Of a stretch of 64,000 nt of DNA, positions 30,062 through 42,014 are shown piece by piece. Where the stretch lies: the NCBI GenBank assembly GCA_963855995.1, contig OY979718.1, positions 36,719,059 to 36,783,058 on the forward strand, in the 5' to 3' direction. Source of the stretch: Muricea muricata. Its lineage: Eukaryota > Cnidaria > Anthozoa > Malacalcyonacea > Plexauridae. Position numbers and translations under genes: made by a program. Below the pieces are notes generated by a model. The model saw only the letters and a program-made list of their open reading frames with translations, was not told the origin of the DNA and did not search any database. Positions within the stretch are counted from its first letter, which is position 1, and the number at the start of each line of letters is the position of its first letter.

Positions 30062-30129
30062 TTAGACGAAGTTGTATTATAAATACAAATTGTTACGACG
30101 GTTTCCAGCAAGCTCGTTGTTAGCTCGAG

Positions 30130-30360
30130 GTCGGGAATCTTCGAGTTAAGCCCTTCGAGTTAAGCCCCTCGAGTTAAGCCCCTCGAGTTAAGCCCTTTTC
30201 GAGTTAAGCCCCGACCACGCCCTTTTATCTCCCGACCACGCCCTTTTCCAAAAAGGACTTAACTCGAACAACGAAACACGATTTGGGTTATTCGAGTTAA
30301 GCCCCGGGGCTTAACTTGACGTTTGAAAAAATTCTTCTTGCTCGAGTTAAGCCCCGACTT
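30130..30360. repeat. Short tandem/dispersed repeat of CGAGTTAAGCCCC
   Basis: Seven or so copies of a 13-15 nt word (CGAGTTAAGCCCCT and variants), plus two copies of CCGACCACGCCCTTTT and an inverted copy (GGGGCTTAACTTGA). It lies just upstream of the Mutator-like remnant's start codon. Confidence 0.8.
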
Positions 30361-31029
30361 GTGAAGTATGCCAAAGAGTGAAACATTAAATTGTCAAATT
30401 TTTAATGCAAATAAGCCCAAACACAGAAATTTTACCCAAAAAGAACTAATAAATCGCTAATGAACATGATTATTAACTATTATATCGTTTAGGTTAAACA
30501 CTATTATTTAGGTTTTTCATACATTTAATGGTTCGTTTATCCACATAACAAAACGACAAAACAATATTTTAACTATAAAGTACATAGAACCTGGCATTTG
30601 TACGCCCTGTTCGCGCGCTACAATGTTTATCTTACCGTCAGGTTAGTGTGACAGGGAAGGTGGAACCCTTTCCGGTCACCTTGAACAAAACTAACCTATT
30701 CATGAAATAGTTGAAAATAACAGCATGCACGTAATAGCTAAAGGAAAAGGGAGAAATTTTGGTATAGAATATCTGTCTTTGAGACTCGCGCCTTCATACG
30801 CAGCGTAAATTTACATGTACAGCTAATTTTATTTTTATTAGCTAAATCTTTGTCAGTTTATTGAGTCTTATCACAGTTGTTTTTCAAATTTGAATATACC
30901 ATGCTTGCAACGAAACCTTGAATTTCTCTTAAAAAACTTTAGCGACTCTTTCGCTATCTACCGCGTCAATACGGTCCTTGTGAATAGTATATAGCGAACA
31001 TTTTATTATTTAGGCTATTCTCAGACATG
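30361..31029. other. Intergenic, no gene seen
   Basis: AT-rich. Contains the probable lost 3' end of the hAT element that follows; no domain is legible. Confidence 0.4.
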
Positions 31030-33252
31030 GTTGATCTGAGCTAGGACTTTATGCGCCGCATAACGCTAAAGCTTCTTTCTGCTGTAGCGGAACTAATAAG
31101 TACAGACATGTAAAATGTCAACACTTTGTGCACTTTAGAAAGACATTCCTTAGTGGACTCTTTATGATTAAATATTTCGCAAAGCGTGGATAGCTTTGTG
31201 ACCTTCTTGATAGGCAACTCACATTCTGCGTTGTAAAGCTTTAGCATAACTGCATGGTAACTCTGCTAGCTGCTCCACCAAAGTATCAATACCGATACCT
31301 GTAGGAAGACCTTTTAGCTGTGGCCGAACTTCTTGTAAGGACAATTCTTTATTTACTGCTTTAAGTAAACATGTCTCTATTGCCTGAAGTGTCTCTAAAT
31401 CTTCGTGACGAAAACGTTTCTGTAAAGCCTCGACCAGAGAATCAACAGCTTCGTAATAAATACGCAACAACTCTTTTGCATTATCCATTTCAATTACTGA
31501 CGAAGGCGAACTAGAATGAGCGAAATAGTCGGACAGATGACGTGGAGCTGACTTATGTCTCTTTGACTTTTGCGTTTCATTCTCATCTCGTAAATCAGCC
31601 AGCTTTATTGTCTGGTCATACAAACGTTGGAACTCATCTGTTGACAGCATCTCTTGCAGACGAACTAGCATTTTGTTTATGCCATACACTGCCTGCTCTG
31701 CAGTGAAGGAAGAGGACTGCAAATTCCTAAAATTATTTTCTAACAAATTTGCAAGTTCATGCATAACCACCACTTGGAACATCGGTCGAACGGATCGAAT
31801 TTTGTCAAGCATACCACGTGATTTTGCACGACACTCAGGACTGACTGTGGGATCTTTTGATAAGATCTCCAACGCTTCCTGTAACTCTCTCGTTTTCTTA
31901 ATGAGCACTACAGCAGCTGATCCTCTCGTGGTCCATCTTGTTCAAGATAAATTCTTTAGTCTTAGAGCATCTGAGTCATCACCCATTTCTTTTTGTATGT
32001 TCTCAAAGAGAAGGAAACGTTTAGGAGAGACGCCGACTAGAACATACAAATCTTCGCAAAAATCTTGTGCTTCGGCAATCAATAGGGACAACGCAGTGGC
32101 ATCTTTAAACGCAAGTTCGTTACAATGTGCGAAGCAATGAATATGAATTATGTTATCTCCAAAATTTTCTTTCAGCAGGGCAGCGAGTCGTACCATGGAT
32201 GATGCTCCGTCAAAAGCCGTACCAACCAACTTTTGTGTATCCATATTGCATCTCAACAGTATGTCCTTTATATACTTCAACAAAGCGTCCGATGTCAAGC
32301 CTTGGTCACATGACAACATCCCGATGAAGCTTTCGAACGTCTCATAACTGTTGTTGCACGTACGAACGGAAAACGACAATTGCTCCAATTTTGAAATATC
32401 GCTTGCTTCATCGCATATAATGGAATAGAAATTGTTTGAATTAATCTCTTGGACCAATGCTCGTCTAGCATTTAACACTATGAGCCTTTCTTGCTCATTT
32501 AAGATCTCATGTGAAAAATATTGATATTCACTCATTAACAAGTGCAAGCCGGTATTATGTTTTTCCTTATCCTTATTAAACTGAATAATATTTGACTCTT
32601 CATCTCTATGACCGCGAATTGCAAGTCCCTGCCTTAAGAGAGTTTTCATGGTATCCAAATGAGCTACCAAACCAGTCCGTCTCAGGTGTTGCTGCTCTTG
32701 ATAATGATGATCAATCTGGCAAGCCACATCTGGTTGGTTTCGTCTTGATTCTTTTGAAGCATTGCGATGATTAAATCCTCGTTCGTGTTCTTCTATTCTT
32801 TCCTTGCCCTGCTTCCAGTTTTTAAAGCCATCTGCCGTGTCAGTAAAGATGAACGGCGAGGAATCATGTGGCTGTCTAAATGAAGTATATACTCCACAAA
32901 AAGCAGACTTTTTCCCGCGGTGATACCACAACCAGTTATGGTGCTGAAACCATTCCTTTTGAAAGTATCGTCCTTTGTTTTCACTTTCTTGTTTCACATT
33001 TGATGAAAAATGTAAGTCAGCGTTCCCAGCTTTAATCCAAGGATTGTCTGCTTCATCACATGATGTTATTGTAGAGGTGAAGGCTGAACTTGCACTAGCA
33101 GTAGCATTATCCTCTGTGGTGTAGTCATGCTCAGCATTATCATTTGCAACGACAGATTGTGTGGAAAAGGAGAGTTTAGTCTGACCGCTTGCCTTAGAAA
33201 CTTTCAAAAGTTCTTTTCTAACAGTACCTTGCAGGCGATCTGCTCTTAGCAT
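31030..33252 (-). pseudogene. hAT transposase (ZMYM1-like), nearly complete, one in-frame stop and one frameshift
   Basis: Starts at ATG 33252. A TTF-type finger region (YFQKEWFQHHNWLWYH, FCGVY) is followed by YSIICDEASDIS and GTAFDGASSM (two catalytic-Asp regions) and IHIHCFAHCNELAFKDA. An in-frame TGA at 31942-31944 sits in KNLS*TRWTTRG, where most relatives have an Arg or Thr. The frame then stays open to about 31219. A one-base-type frame change near 31240 leads to the C-terminal hAT dimerisation motif (SSATAERSFSVMRRIKS, catalytic Glu in AERSF), after which it is broken off. Few lesions mean a young loss. Terminal repeats were not located. Confidence 0.85.
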
Positions 33253-33905
33253 TTTATTTCCACATTTTTACAGCAAAAATTGGTTGTTTAGATCAATAAC
33301 GGCAAATACTTTCTACTTGAATGTTTAGCAGATAGTTAAATGTCAAGACAGTTTCATATATTGCCCAACTTAAATCGGCTGACTAAAATCGTTTAAAAAT
33401 TGATGCACACAGCGATTTACACTTATTTAGCCGGTCGACAGAAATCGGCCAATTAGAATCGCCGCGCCCTCGTGTGCGCGGCACCTTATTGTCTAGCGTA
33501 AATCGCAAAGTCGTGTTTTATTTACGCCAATTCAAATATACAACTTTCTTACTTTGTGTTTCTTTTCGATAGATATGAACAGCGTTATAAAACTACTTTG
33601 CCCAAGTATTCAAATATGAAATATCCTTGTAGTTGAGTTGCCGAGGGGTTGGTCTTATTGAAATTTATTCTATTCCATACAGTCATATAGTTTATACAGT
33701 GGTTTCTGCAACAAAATGTTAAATGAGAATATGCATAATATATAAATACTGACATACTGTACATTGATTTTTGACATTTCTGCAGTGTGGCTTATTCAAC
33801 GCTGCTGTTAATGTGTGGCGTTAGAATTATTGTCAATTCAATTTTAATATTTATAAATTGTAATACTCACCTTTATCAATTATTCATGGTTCTTTGTTAA
33901 TAGTT
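33253..33905. other. Intergenic, no gene seen
   Basis: AT-rich flank between the hAT transposase start and the next element. No feature recognised. Confidence 0.4.
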
Positions 33906-33914
33906 CTGTTAAAT

Positions 33915-34798
33915 GATCGTGACTAAAACACCACACGAGTACATACGAGCAACATACGAGTACATACGAGATACATACCAGTTACATACGGGTAAAACAC
34001 GAGTACATACGAGTAAAACACGAGTAGAAAACTATTATTAGTGATTGTAGATTGCATTATATGCAAAAATATCCTATTATTGGTCGGAAAATAATTAATA
34101 ACCTAAAACGCAAGAAAATCAAAACCTAAACTCATATTTTTTAAAATTAATAACACGGCGATAATCACCATAAACTAGAGCATTGCATTCTGCCTGATGA
34201 ATTTCTGTTGAAATCAGTTGTTATTAGGGTTGATTTCGAAAGAAATACGTCCGACGTAACGCGAAGATATGAATATTCATCTCCCCCCCCCCCCCCCCCA
34301 ATTAACGCTCTAGTTTCGGGTTATATCGTTATGTCACGCGCATGAATGTTTCGTTCTTTGATCCCAGTCCTAATCTCGTATTCAGATCACAAGACGGAAC
34401 ATTCGAGCATGTAATATAACGATATAACCTAGTTTCGGCCCTGGCTGTGGTTTGCAAAAGGCATAGACAAAAGACGAATAAAACCATCCACTTCCTAAGA
34501 GCCTAAGTGCAATGTACTGATTCTTTTTTTAACCTTATTCGAGCCCTACAGATTACACAACAAGTACCAAAATATATTTAAATATAAAAACCTTTATTCT
34601 GTTGCCTTTTCTAAAACTTTGAAAAAAGCGTGCCAATGTTCGTGTTTTGCCCGTATGTACTCGTATGTACCTGTGTGTTAGTGGTTTGTTGCTCGTATGT
34701 ACTCGTATGTACCCGTATGTTACTTGTATGTACTCGTGTGTACTTGTATGTTACTTGTATGTACTCGTGTGTACTCGTGTGGTGTTTTGTTCACGATC
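33915..34798. mobile_element. Non-autonomous DNA transposon, 884 bp, with 9-bp target duplication and subterminal repeat arrays
   Basis: Flanked by CTGTTAAAT at 33906-33914 and 34799-34807. Ends are GATCGTGA... and ...TCACGATC, continuing into an inverted AAAACACCACACGAGTACA block. Just inside the left end are about eight ACGAGTACAT-type units (33943-34030), mirrored on the right (34650-34780) as GTATGTACTCGT units. No transposase. The left array includes GTTACATACGGG, very close to the GTTACATATACGGG subterminal unit of the Zisupton-type element at 50985. Length and TSD would suit MULE or KDZ ancestry. Confidence 0.85.
34309..34441. repeat. Inner inverted repeat of the non-autonomous element
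   Basis: GGTTATATCGTTAT...GAATGTT pairs with AACATTCG...ATAACGATATAACC, arms of about 35 nt with a few mismatches, loop about 50 nt. It may be a second small foldback inserted in the larger element. A 16-nt poly-C tract lies just before it. Confidence 0.7.
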
Positions 34799-34807
34799 CT
34801 GTTAAAT

Positions 34808-36240
34808 TTATTGATAGTTGTTAAGCCGAGTGTTGAACAGGCAGAACAGCCGGTAAATTTGGGGAGGGAATTAACCCGCAAGGCAAGCGAGGGGCGGGAA
34901 CAGAAAGACGTCCCTTTAACGCCATAATTAATCAATCTTGAGAGCAAGACAATAAATATAGTACTACAATAAAAAAGTATTCAAGATTGAACTAGCTACA
35001 GCAAATTTTTCAGTGTAGTGAAACAGTCCTATTAACCTTTTTTACTTTGATTGACAACAACGAATCTCGTGAGCCAATCAATATCATCAATTCAAAAATC
35101 ACACCAAACCTAGCAGACGGTATTTCAGCTCCCGCCCTTGCCTGCCTTGCGGCCCACACCAAATTGACCAGCTGCCACGCATGCTAATCCTTACGAATAA
35201 AGGGCAATGCTGCCCCCGTCAGCAAAACGCAGGGGGGGGGGGGCAGCTGCCCCCGTGGCTCCGGCACCCCTGCGTGTAATTTATCGTAACTCAAATTTAT
35301 TCTTTTATGAAGAATACTATAACCAGTTGATTTACTAAGTTTATAAGAATATTTCTGTGCTTATAATCTCGGCAACTAATTTTAGTGTAAACAAAACATT
35401 TTCCGCAAAATATATTGGCATCGAAACGCATATTTTAGCCATGTTTTTATTGTAAAATGAACAGGAAGATAACAAATTTTGATAGATTTACCTTTTTTGT
35501 GAGATGTGCAGCGAAAAAGCAGCAATTACATCATAACTATAGGGTTTTTATCGCATCGTCTTGGCCGTTTGGCAGCCATACTTGCAATAAAGTAAACACT
35601 ACTGATCTCAAATAGTAGTTCGCACACTGGAATTTTTATGAATTAGAGCATCACTTTGAAAAAAATAAACAAGTTATTGACCGTTTAGGTCGGAACAACA
35701 GCTTTAAATAGAGTCATAACATGACTAAACAAGAAAAAAATTTTTAAAAATATATCTAAATGAAGCTAAGGTTTTGTTGCTATACTTGCAACATTTTTAA
35801 CATTCCTGCAGTAATAAGACAGTCGTTAGCCCTCAAGTATTGAAATTTATTTAAGTTATCGGCGTTCAAAAATCTCGTCTTTGACAATGGCTTACCTTTG
35901 TGACTTGTTTGCAGTTTATACAAAGTGCACGTTGTCTTTTGAGTTCAAATACCTAGATGCAGATGGTGACGATAGCAGCAATTTGTCGTGTTGCCTCAGA
36001 CCTGAGCTCTGAGACAAACAATCAACGTCTCGTATTACCGTGTGTTTACACAATAGCTGGATCAGATATTATATGACGCAATTGTAATTTTATAACTAAT
36101 TTAATAATTAATAAATTTTTTACTCAAACAACAAGAAAAAAGCGCTACGCTCGCTGCAATTCTCCCAACGTGGTTGTACTCTCAAGAGACGTAAAATTCG
36201 CAAATACGCATCTTGGAAAAGATTTCGTAACAAATTCTTT
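34808..36240. other. Intergenic, no gene seen
   Basis: Contains a G-homopolymer with flanking CAGCTGCCCCC words (35210-35270) that folds on itself. Otherwise featureless AT-rich DNA. Confidence 0.45.
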
Positions 36241-36245
36241 AATTT

Positions 36246-37607
36246 ATTCGCTGAATCGCTGAAGACTTTTACTCAAGACTAAATTTCCTGATGTTATCCT
36301 AATTTTTCTTAAAGAGAAATGGCAACAAAAATTTTTATCGTCTTATTTGAAAGAGACTCCAAAACAATAAATAGAAGTCTATTACAGAATTTTTATCACG
36401 GCCTTATTTCAGTTATTTGGTAAGAAATTTTGAATTGAAATCTTTAGTTGTCCGCCATCTTGGATATTTGTAGATATGCATGATACGTCACAACTGGGGC
36501 CACGCAATTTTTTTTCTTACGACACAATGATTAACCCTCTCCAATAACCACACACAAGGTAAATGTTTCGGACTTCAACACGTACTGAAAATGTTTCACA
36601 AATATTTTATTCGTGGTAGGTATTTGGGAGAAGCTTTGAATGTCGTATCCCTGTTGTGATGTCACCAAAATGACGTCATCCATCGACCATTAGTGACCTG
36701 ACTATTTTATTTATTATTAAAAAATTTTCTTCTCTAAAGGAGAGGAACGATTTATTGAATTTCGTGACTTTAAAAACTTAAAAGGAAATGGCAACAAAAA
36801 TTTTCATCGAGTCATTTGAAAGAGACTCCAAAACAATATATAGAAGTCTATTACAGAATTTTGTATAACCTCCCTTATTTCATGAAATATTTTGATTTGA
36901 ATTCTTGAAGTTGTCCGCCATCTTGGATATTTGTGGGTATGCATGATACGTCACAACTGGGCTCACGCAATTTTTTTTCTGACGACAAAATGACTAGTAT
37001 GCTCCCATAACCGCACGTACGGCATGTGTTTCAGATTTCAGCATGGACTGAATCGCTGAAGACTTTTACTCAAGACTAAATTTCCTGATGTTATCCTAAT
37101 TTTTCTTAAAGAGAAATGGCAACAAAAATTTTTATCGTCTTATTTGAAAGAGACTCCAAAACAATAAATAGAAGTCTATTACAGAATTTTTATCACGGCC
37201 TTATTTCAGTTATTTGGTAAGAAATTTTGAATTGAAATCTTTAGTTGTCCGCCATCTTGGATATTTGTAGATATGCATGATACGTCACAACTGGGGCCAC
37301 GCAATTTTTTTTCTTACGACACAATGATTAACCCTCTCCAATAACCACACACAAGGTAAATGTTTCGGACTTCAACACGCACTGAAAATGTTTCACAAAT
37401 ATTTTATTCGTGGTAGGTATTTGGGAGAAGCTTTGAATGTCGTATCCCTGTTGTGATGTCACCAAAATGACGTCATCCATCGATTATTTAGGTGACAATA
37501 TCTCCCGGAGTAAAACAGATAAAAAATTTTGTAATAGACTTCTGTATTTTATTTTAGAGTCTCTTTAAAATAAGACAATAAAAATTTTTGTTGCCACTTC
37601 CCTTTAT
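36246..37607. mobile_element. Cluster of related MITE copies (A-B-A arrangement)
   Basis: Unit A (36246-36688) is repeated almost identically at 37048-37485 (one difference seen, cacgTac/cacgCac). Between them is unit B (36686-37046), a relative sharing GGCAACAAAAATTTT, GTCCGCCATCTTGG and ATGCATGATACGTCACAACT. The second A copy continues to a full right end (to 37607) that is the inverted repeat of its left end (GGCAACAAAAATTTTTAT around 37117 and its complement near 37580-37607). The complete element is about 500 bp with about 80-bp terminal inverted repeats. Confidence 0.8.
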
Positions 37608-37779
37608 TTAAGTATAGTATGGGCGATCCGACTCTATCAATGTCCAAACGGAGAAAAGAGCGAATTTCTATTTTGTTACTTTTGTTAAGAAGCTATTTCC
37701 TCGTGGTAAAAGTGGGACTTTGTACAGTTTACACATGCTTTACAACTCTGGACCAGAAGAAACCCAGTTACTAAATATG

Positions 37780-38905
37780 TGAAACAAGATGATCTATCAA
37801 AAGAAAGGTAAGGCCGATCCACCAAAGCCAGTATTGACTGCACACATAGATTTAGATGAAGACCAGCAGGTAATCTACCCGACAGTGCTGATTGAATTGA
37901 TGGGATTAAGACACATGCCCTCTTAGATACATGAGCTAGTAGTTCATACGCATCAGCGAAGTTGATCGAAGCACTTCACAAGAAACCAAAGCAAGTAACA
38001 ACGAGACGGGTGGACATAATGCTTATTTCCACAACGACCAAAGTAGAAATGTATTCAGCTAATCTTCAGTCGATTGATAGTAAATTTAACATTAAGATCG
38101 TGTTATCTGAAGTCCACAAACTACAACTCATGTTGATAAGCAATCCCAACTTCAAGAGCCTTTGCAGAAAGTACACCCACCTCGAGGGAGTGTGATTAAA
38201 CGACGATCCAGCAAACCGAGATCAGATTCCAATCCATGTAGACTGATGTAGTCCTTGGTGCCAGTGAATATGCGGCTGTCAAAACTCGGACAGCGCGGAA
38301 AATCGGACAGTCTTAGCAACCTGCGGCAGATAAGACTCGACTGGGATGGACTCTTATGTTGTCTGGGATAGAAGACAAAGATAGTCCAGAGCTATTTACT
38401 CAGTCAACCTTCCATGACTACGGACAACTCTGTTCCTTGGATGTATTTGGACTGACAAACACTCACGAGAATGATCAACAAGCTGTCTATGCAGAATTCA
38501 AAGAGCAGTTAGAGAGAGATAAAGCTGGGTGGTATCAAACTAGCTTGCCCTGGAAGGGCAATCATCCAGCCATGCCGACCAATGAAATGGGTAGCAAGAA
38601 ACGGTTGAAGAACTTTTAATCCGGAAGCTAAAGAAGAACAAACTGTACAAAGAATACAATGCAACCATTGAAGAGCAATTACAGCATGGCATAGTCGAAG
38701 TTGCACCTAAAATATCAACTGGAAATGAGTACTACATCCCCCACAAGGCGGTGGTAAAGAAAGACGCAGAAAGCACAAAACGTCGTATTGTCTACGATGC
38801 GTCTGCAAGGGGAGATAACACCAAACTTTCACTTAACGACTGTCTGATTGATAATATGTGGCGCGCCACAAGGATCTATCCTATGGCTACTTTTATACAC
38901 TAATG
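37780..38905 (+). pseudogene. BEL/Pao-type LTR retrotransposon fragment (protease to early reverse transcriptase)
   Basis: In order: an aspartic-protease active-site region where the DTG motif reads DT-stop (TGA at about 37934), then KQVTTRRVDIMLISTTTK, LCRKYTHLEGV, YGQLCSLDVFGL, TSLPWKGNHPAMP, and finally the start of the reverse transcriptase (YYIPHKAVVKKDAEST, RRIVYDASAR, LSLNDC) before it breaks off near 38905. Gag, most of RT, RNase H, integrase and LTRs are not seen here. Stops and frameshifts show it is inactive. It sits between the two halves of a MITE cluster. Confidence 0.75.
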
Positions 38906-38980
38906 ATTTATCTAACTAACAAGTAACAGCAGGAATACCTGCTATTCCATTATTGACTACTATTTGTATTAATGTAAAAT

Positions 38981-39580
38981 GACCATTAGTGACCTGACTA
39001 TTTTATTTATTATTAAAAAATTTTCTTCTCTAAAGGAGAGGAACGATTTATTGAATTTCGTGACTTTAAAAACTTAAAAGGAAATGGCAACAAAAATTTT
39101 CATCGAGTCATTTGAAAGAGACTCCAAAACAATATATAGAAGTCTATTACAGAATTTTGTATAACCTCCCTTATTTCATGAAATATTTTGATTTGAATTC
39201 TTGAAGTTGTCCGCCATCTTGGATATTTGTGGGTATGCATGATACGTCACAACTGGGCTCACGCAATTTTTTTTCTGACGACAAAATGACTAGTATGCTC
39301 CCATAACCGCACGTACGGCATGTGTTTCAGATTTCAGCATGGACTGAAAATTTTCTAAACAATGTTTATTTGTCGTTAGGTATTTTGGAGTAGCTTCGCT
39401 TATCACTGTTGTGACGTCAGCAAAACATTGTTAATGAGGTTAAAAATTAATCCAAGATGGCGGACAGTTCGTTGATTTAGGTGACAATATCTCCCGAAGT
39501 AAAACAGATATAAAAAAATTGTAATAGACATTTTCTTTCAAATGATACAATAAAAATTTTTGCTGCCATTTCCCTTTAAG
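38981..39580. mobile_element. MITE copy, full length, same family as the 36.2-37.6 kb cluster
   Basis: The first 361 bp (38981-39341) look identical to unit B at 36686-37046. Unlike that copy, this one runs on through a right half (GTTGTGACGTCAGC, CAAGATGGCGGACAG) to an inverted terminus ending CTGCCATTTCCCTTTAA. The left terminus is AAGGAAATGGCAACAAAAATT. Identity over 361 bp at 2.3 kb distance points to recent duplication or conversion. Confidence 0.8.
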
Positions 39581-39599
39581 TGTTGAAAACTATTTTAAT

Positions 39600-42010
39600 G
39601 ACATCTCTAGAATGAGTCAAATAGATTTTAAACCGTGTACTAGCTGTGTTTGGAAATGTGGTGCATCTGGAAAGACAAATTTACTAAGCTTATTAATAAT
39701 CGTGCTCCACTTCAGTTTCGCAAGGTTGGCAAAAACAACCACCTTGGATAACAATGGAAATCCTTATCAGTAAAAGATACAAGGATTTTCTTAAGAAGAA
39801 AGCTTTCAAAACTATGAACCTAATAGACTAGTTGGCATAATTTCAAATCTGCAGGAAATTTGCACAATAAATGATTAAAGTCGACTACTCGACAATACAA
39901 CATTTCTGAGATCCAAAAGAACCATGGGAGCATTAAAGGTACTTGGAAAATGATTAAAAAATTAATTCATAATTCGAATAAGACTTCTAAGACTTATAAC
40001 AAAGAGGGTGAAAAAATGAAGTCAGAGATATGCTTCAACATATATAATTTTATTAGTCATTTTATTGATCTTGGCTATAATCTATCGCAAAATATTTTTT
40101 TATGCTCTAGAAAGACTGAAACATATATTAACAAATCAAAGCGGGAATTTATTTTTAGTGAAATAACTGTCCAGGAAATCTGTCAATTATTATTGTCTTT
40201 GTCATTGACTAAGGCGCCTGCTCTTGACAAATTGCCGGCATTTCGACTCTTGTTAAATTGGCCGCGCCTTATATTGCTAAACCTCTTGCGACAATATTCA
40301 ATAAGTCATTGGCCCGATTTATACTAGAGACGAATGATCCGTCAAGACGGATCATTCGTCTGACAGATCATCCGTCTAAGTATAAACACAAGACGAACTA
40401 TCCAGACGAACTACGTAAAAAGATAGTTCGTCCGGTAACTCGTCTGTGTATAAACGCGGGCAAACAGACGGATCATCCGTCAAGACGAACTACGCGAGCA
40501 AATTCGTCTGAACAGACGAACTACGCAGATAGTTCGTCTTGACCGATGATCCGTCTGTTTGCCCGCGTTTATACACAGTCGAATTATTAGACGAACCATT
40601 TTTTCTTGCCCAAGTTCGTCCAGACGGATCATCCGTCTCTAGTATAAATCGGGCCATTGATAACTGATTCAACATGGATAATTACCGGCCAGTATCCATT
40701 ATTTCGATCATCGCTAAACGTAAAGAAGCTTGTCCACAACCAAATCTATTCTTATCTTCAACATAACATACTAATACAGGCTTAACATGCATGGTTTTAG
40801 ACTACATCACTCTACTGCTTCTACTCTTCTTCTTATCAATGTATCAAAATATAGATGAAGGTTTTGAACGTGGTGTTTCTTGATTTCAAAAAATCCATTT
40901 GATACCGTTGATCACAAAATATTACGTAGTAAAATTTTCCTTTTATGGAGTAAAAGAAACAGCCAATGCCTGGTTTCAGTTGTATCCATTATATAGCAAC
41001 CAGTTCTGTCATGTACATGGTAAATTGTCTCCTCCGCGGAACACAATTACTGGCATTCCTCAGGGTTCAATTCTAGGTCCATCACTTTAATCTTTAAACA
41101 ATGCTGAATGTAATTTGTTTGCAGATGATACTCAAATAGCTTTGGAAGTAATGATACTAAAATACTTGCCTAAACGCTAAACAAACTCTAAATCTTGTGA
41201 ATATTTCTGATTGGATGGCTGCTAATAAGCTCAGTCTAAATGCAAGTAAGACTGAATGCATGTTAATTATATCCAATAAAAAGCTTCAGAGTACAGGAAC
41301 GATTTTCAAATTGACATTTCTAACAAGCTTATTGAATGCGTGAATGCTTCAAAATTCCAGGGTGTGATGATCGATGAAACTTTAACATGGTAGCTACTAA
41401 ACTCAATAACAAAGAAGGCTAGTAGTAGCCTCTTAAATTACAAAATAGAGCAGTACGTATAATTACAAGGCGAGGCTACTAATTTAGATCAGCCGATTTT
41501 CTGAATGAGCAAGGTTTATTTACTCTTGATGCTAGGAAAAATAACCAACTTTGTATAATAATGTATATAACGTTAACACATGAACATGATACCAGATATT
41601 CTAAAAATGCTTTAGCACTTCTCAAACCTAATTCGAATTCTCGGAAAAATCGTTTTCCTATAGAGGGCAGTGGCTTGGAATAATTTTTAATCCGATTTGA
41701 AGAAAATTGTTACATTGTCCACTTTTAAAAGAAAAATAGTTCCAAGACTAAGTAATAGTAGTGCATAATTCGTCTGAGTAATATGTCATCTAGTATTTCA
41801 TGTGCTCTTTCTTCTCTGTAGCTATGTATATATTTTGAATTTTTGTCTTTTTCCAAATGGCTTATATTTTGCGTTTTATCCTATAACTTAATTATCATAT
41901 TGATTATTAGCTAAACTGTGTGTAGCCGTTGCCACGGCCTATTGGAAGATCACTTCTTGTAAATATCTTTTATGTGAAACAGTAGCGAGCATGGTAAATG
42001 TTAATAAAGT
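39600..42010 (+). pseudogene. LINE (non-LTR) reverse transcriptase remnant
   Basis: Fragments in order: an endonuclease-to-RT linker with TVQEICQLLLSLSLTKAPALDKLP, AAPYIAKPLATIFNKSLA, then (after a MITE insertion) NYRPVSIISIIA, VVFLDFKKS-like, TGIPQGSILGPSL and CNLFADDTQIAL (the catalytic FADD box), and a C-terminal thumb region (SLNASKTECMLII). Stops and frameshifts are frequent. The 3' end near TTAATAAAGTTCAAGTT (about 42000) runs into a minisatellite, as is common for CR1/L2-like LINEs. Confidence 0.75.
40311..40655. mobile_element. MITE/foldback inserted in the LINE, 345 bp
   Basis: Ends GGCCCGATTTATACTAGAGAC and its complement. ATT flanks both sides (possible 3-bp target duplication) and the LINE frame resumes after it. 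The inside is built almost wholly of short words GACGAACTA and GACGGATCATCCGTC in both orientations, giving many small palindromes. No coding capacity. Confidence 0.85.
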
Positions 42011-42014
42011 TCAA

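Noticed and set aside
34193..34220. CTGATGA followed by an ATTTC/GAAAT hairpin
   Set aside because: The GAAA after stem II is missing, so it is not a hammerhead.
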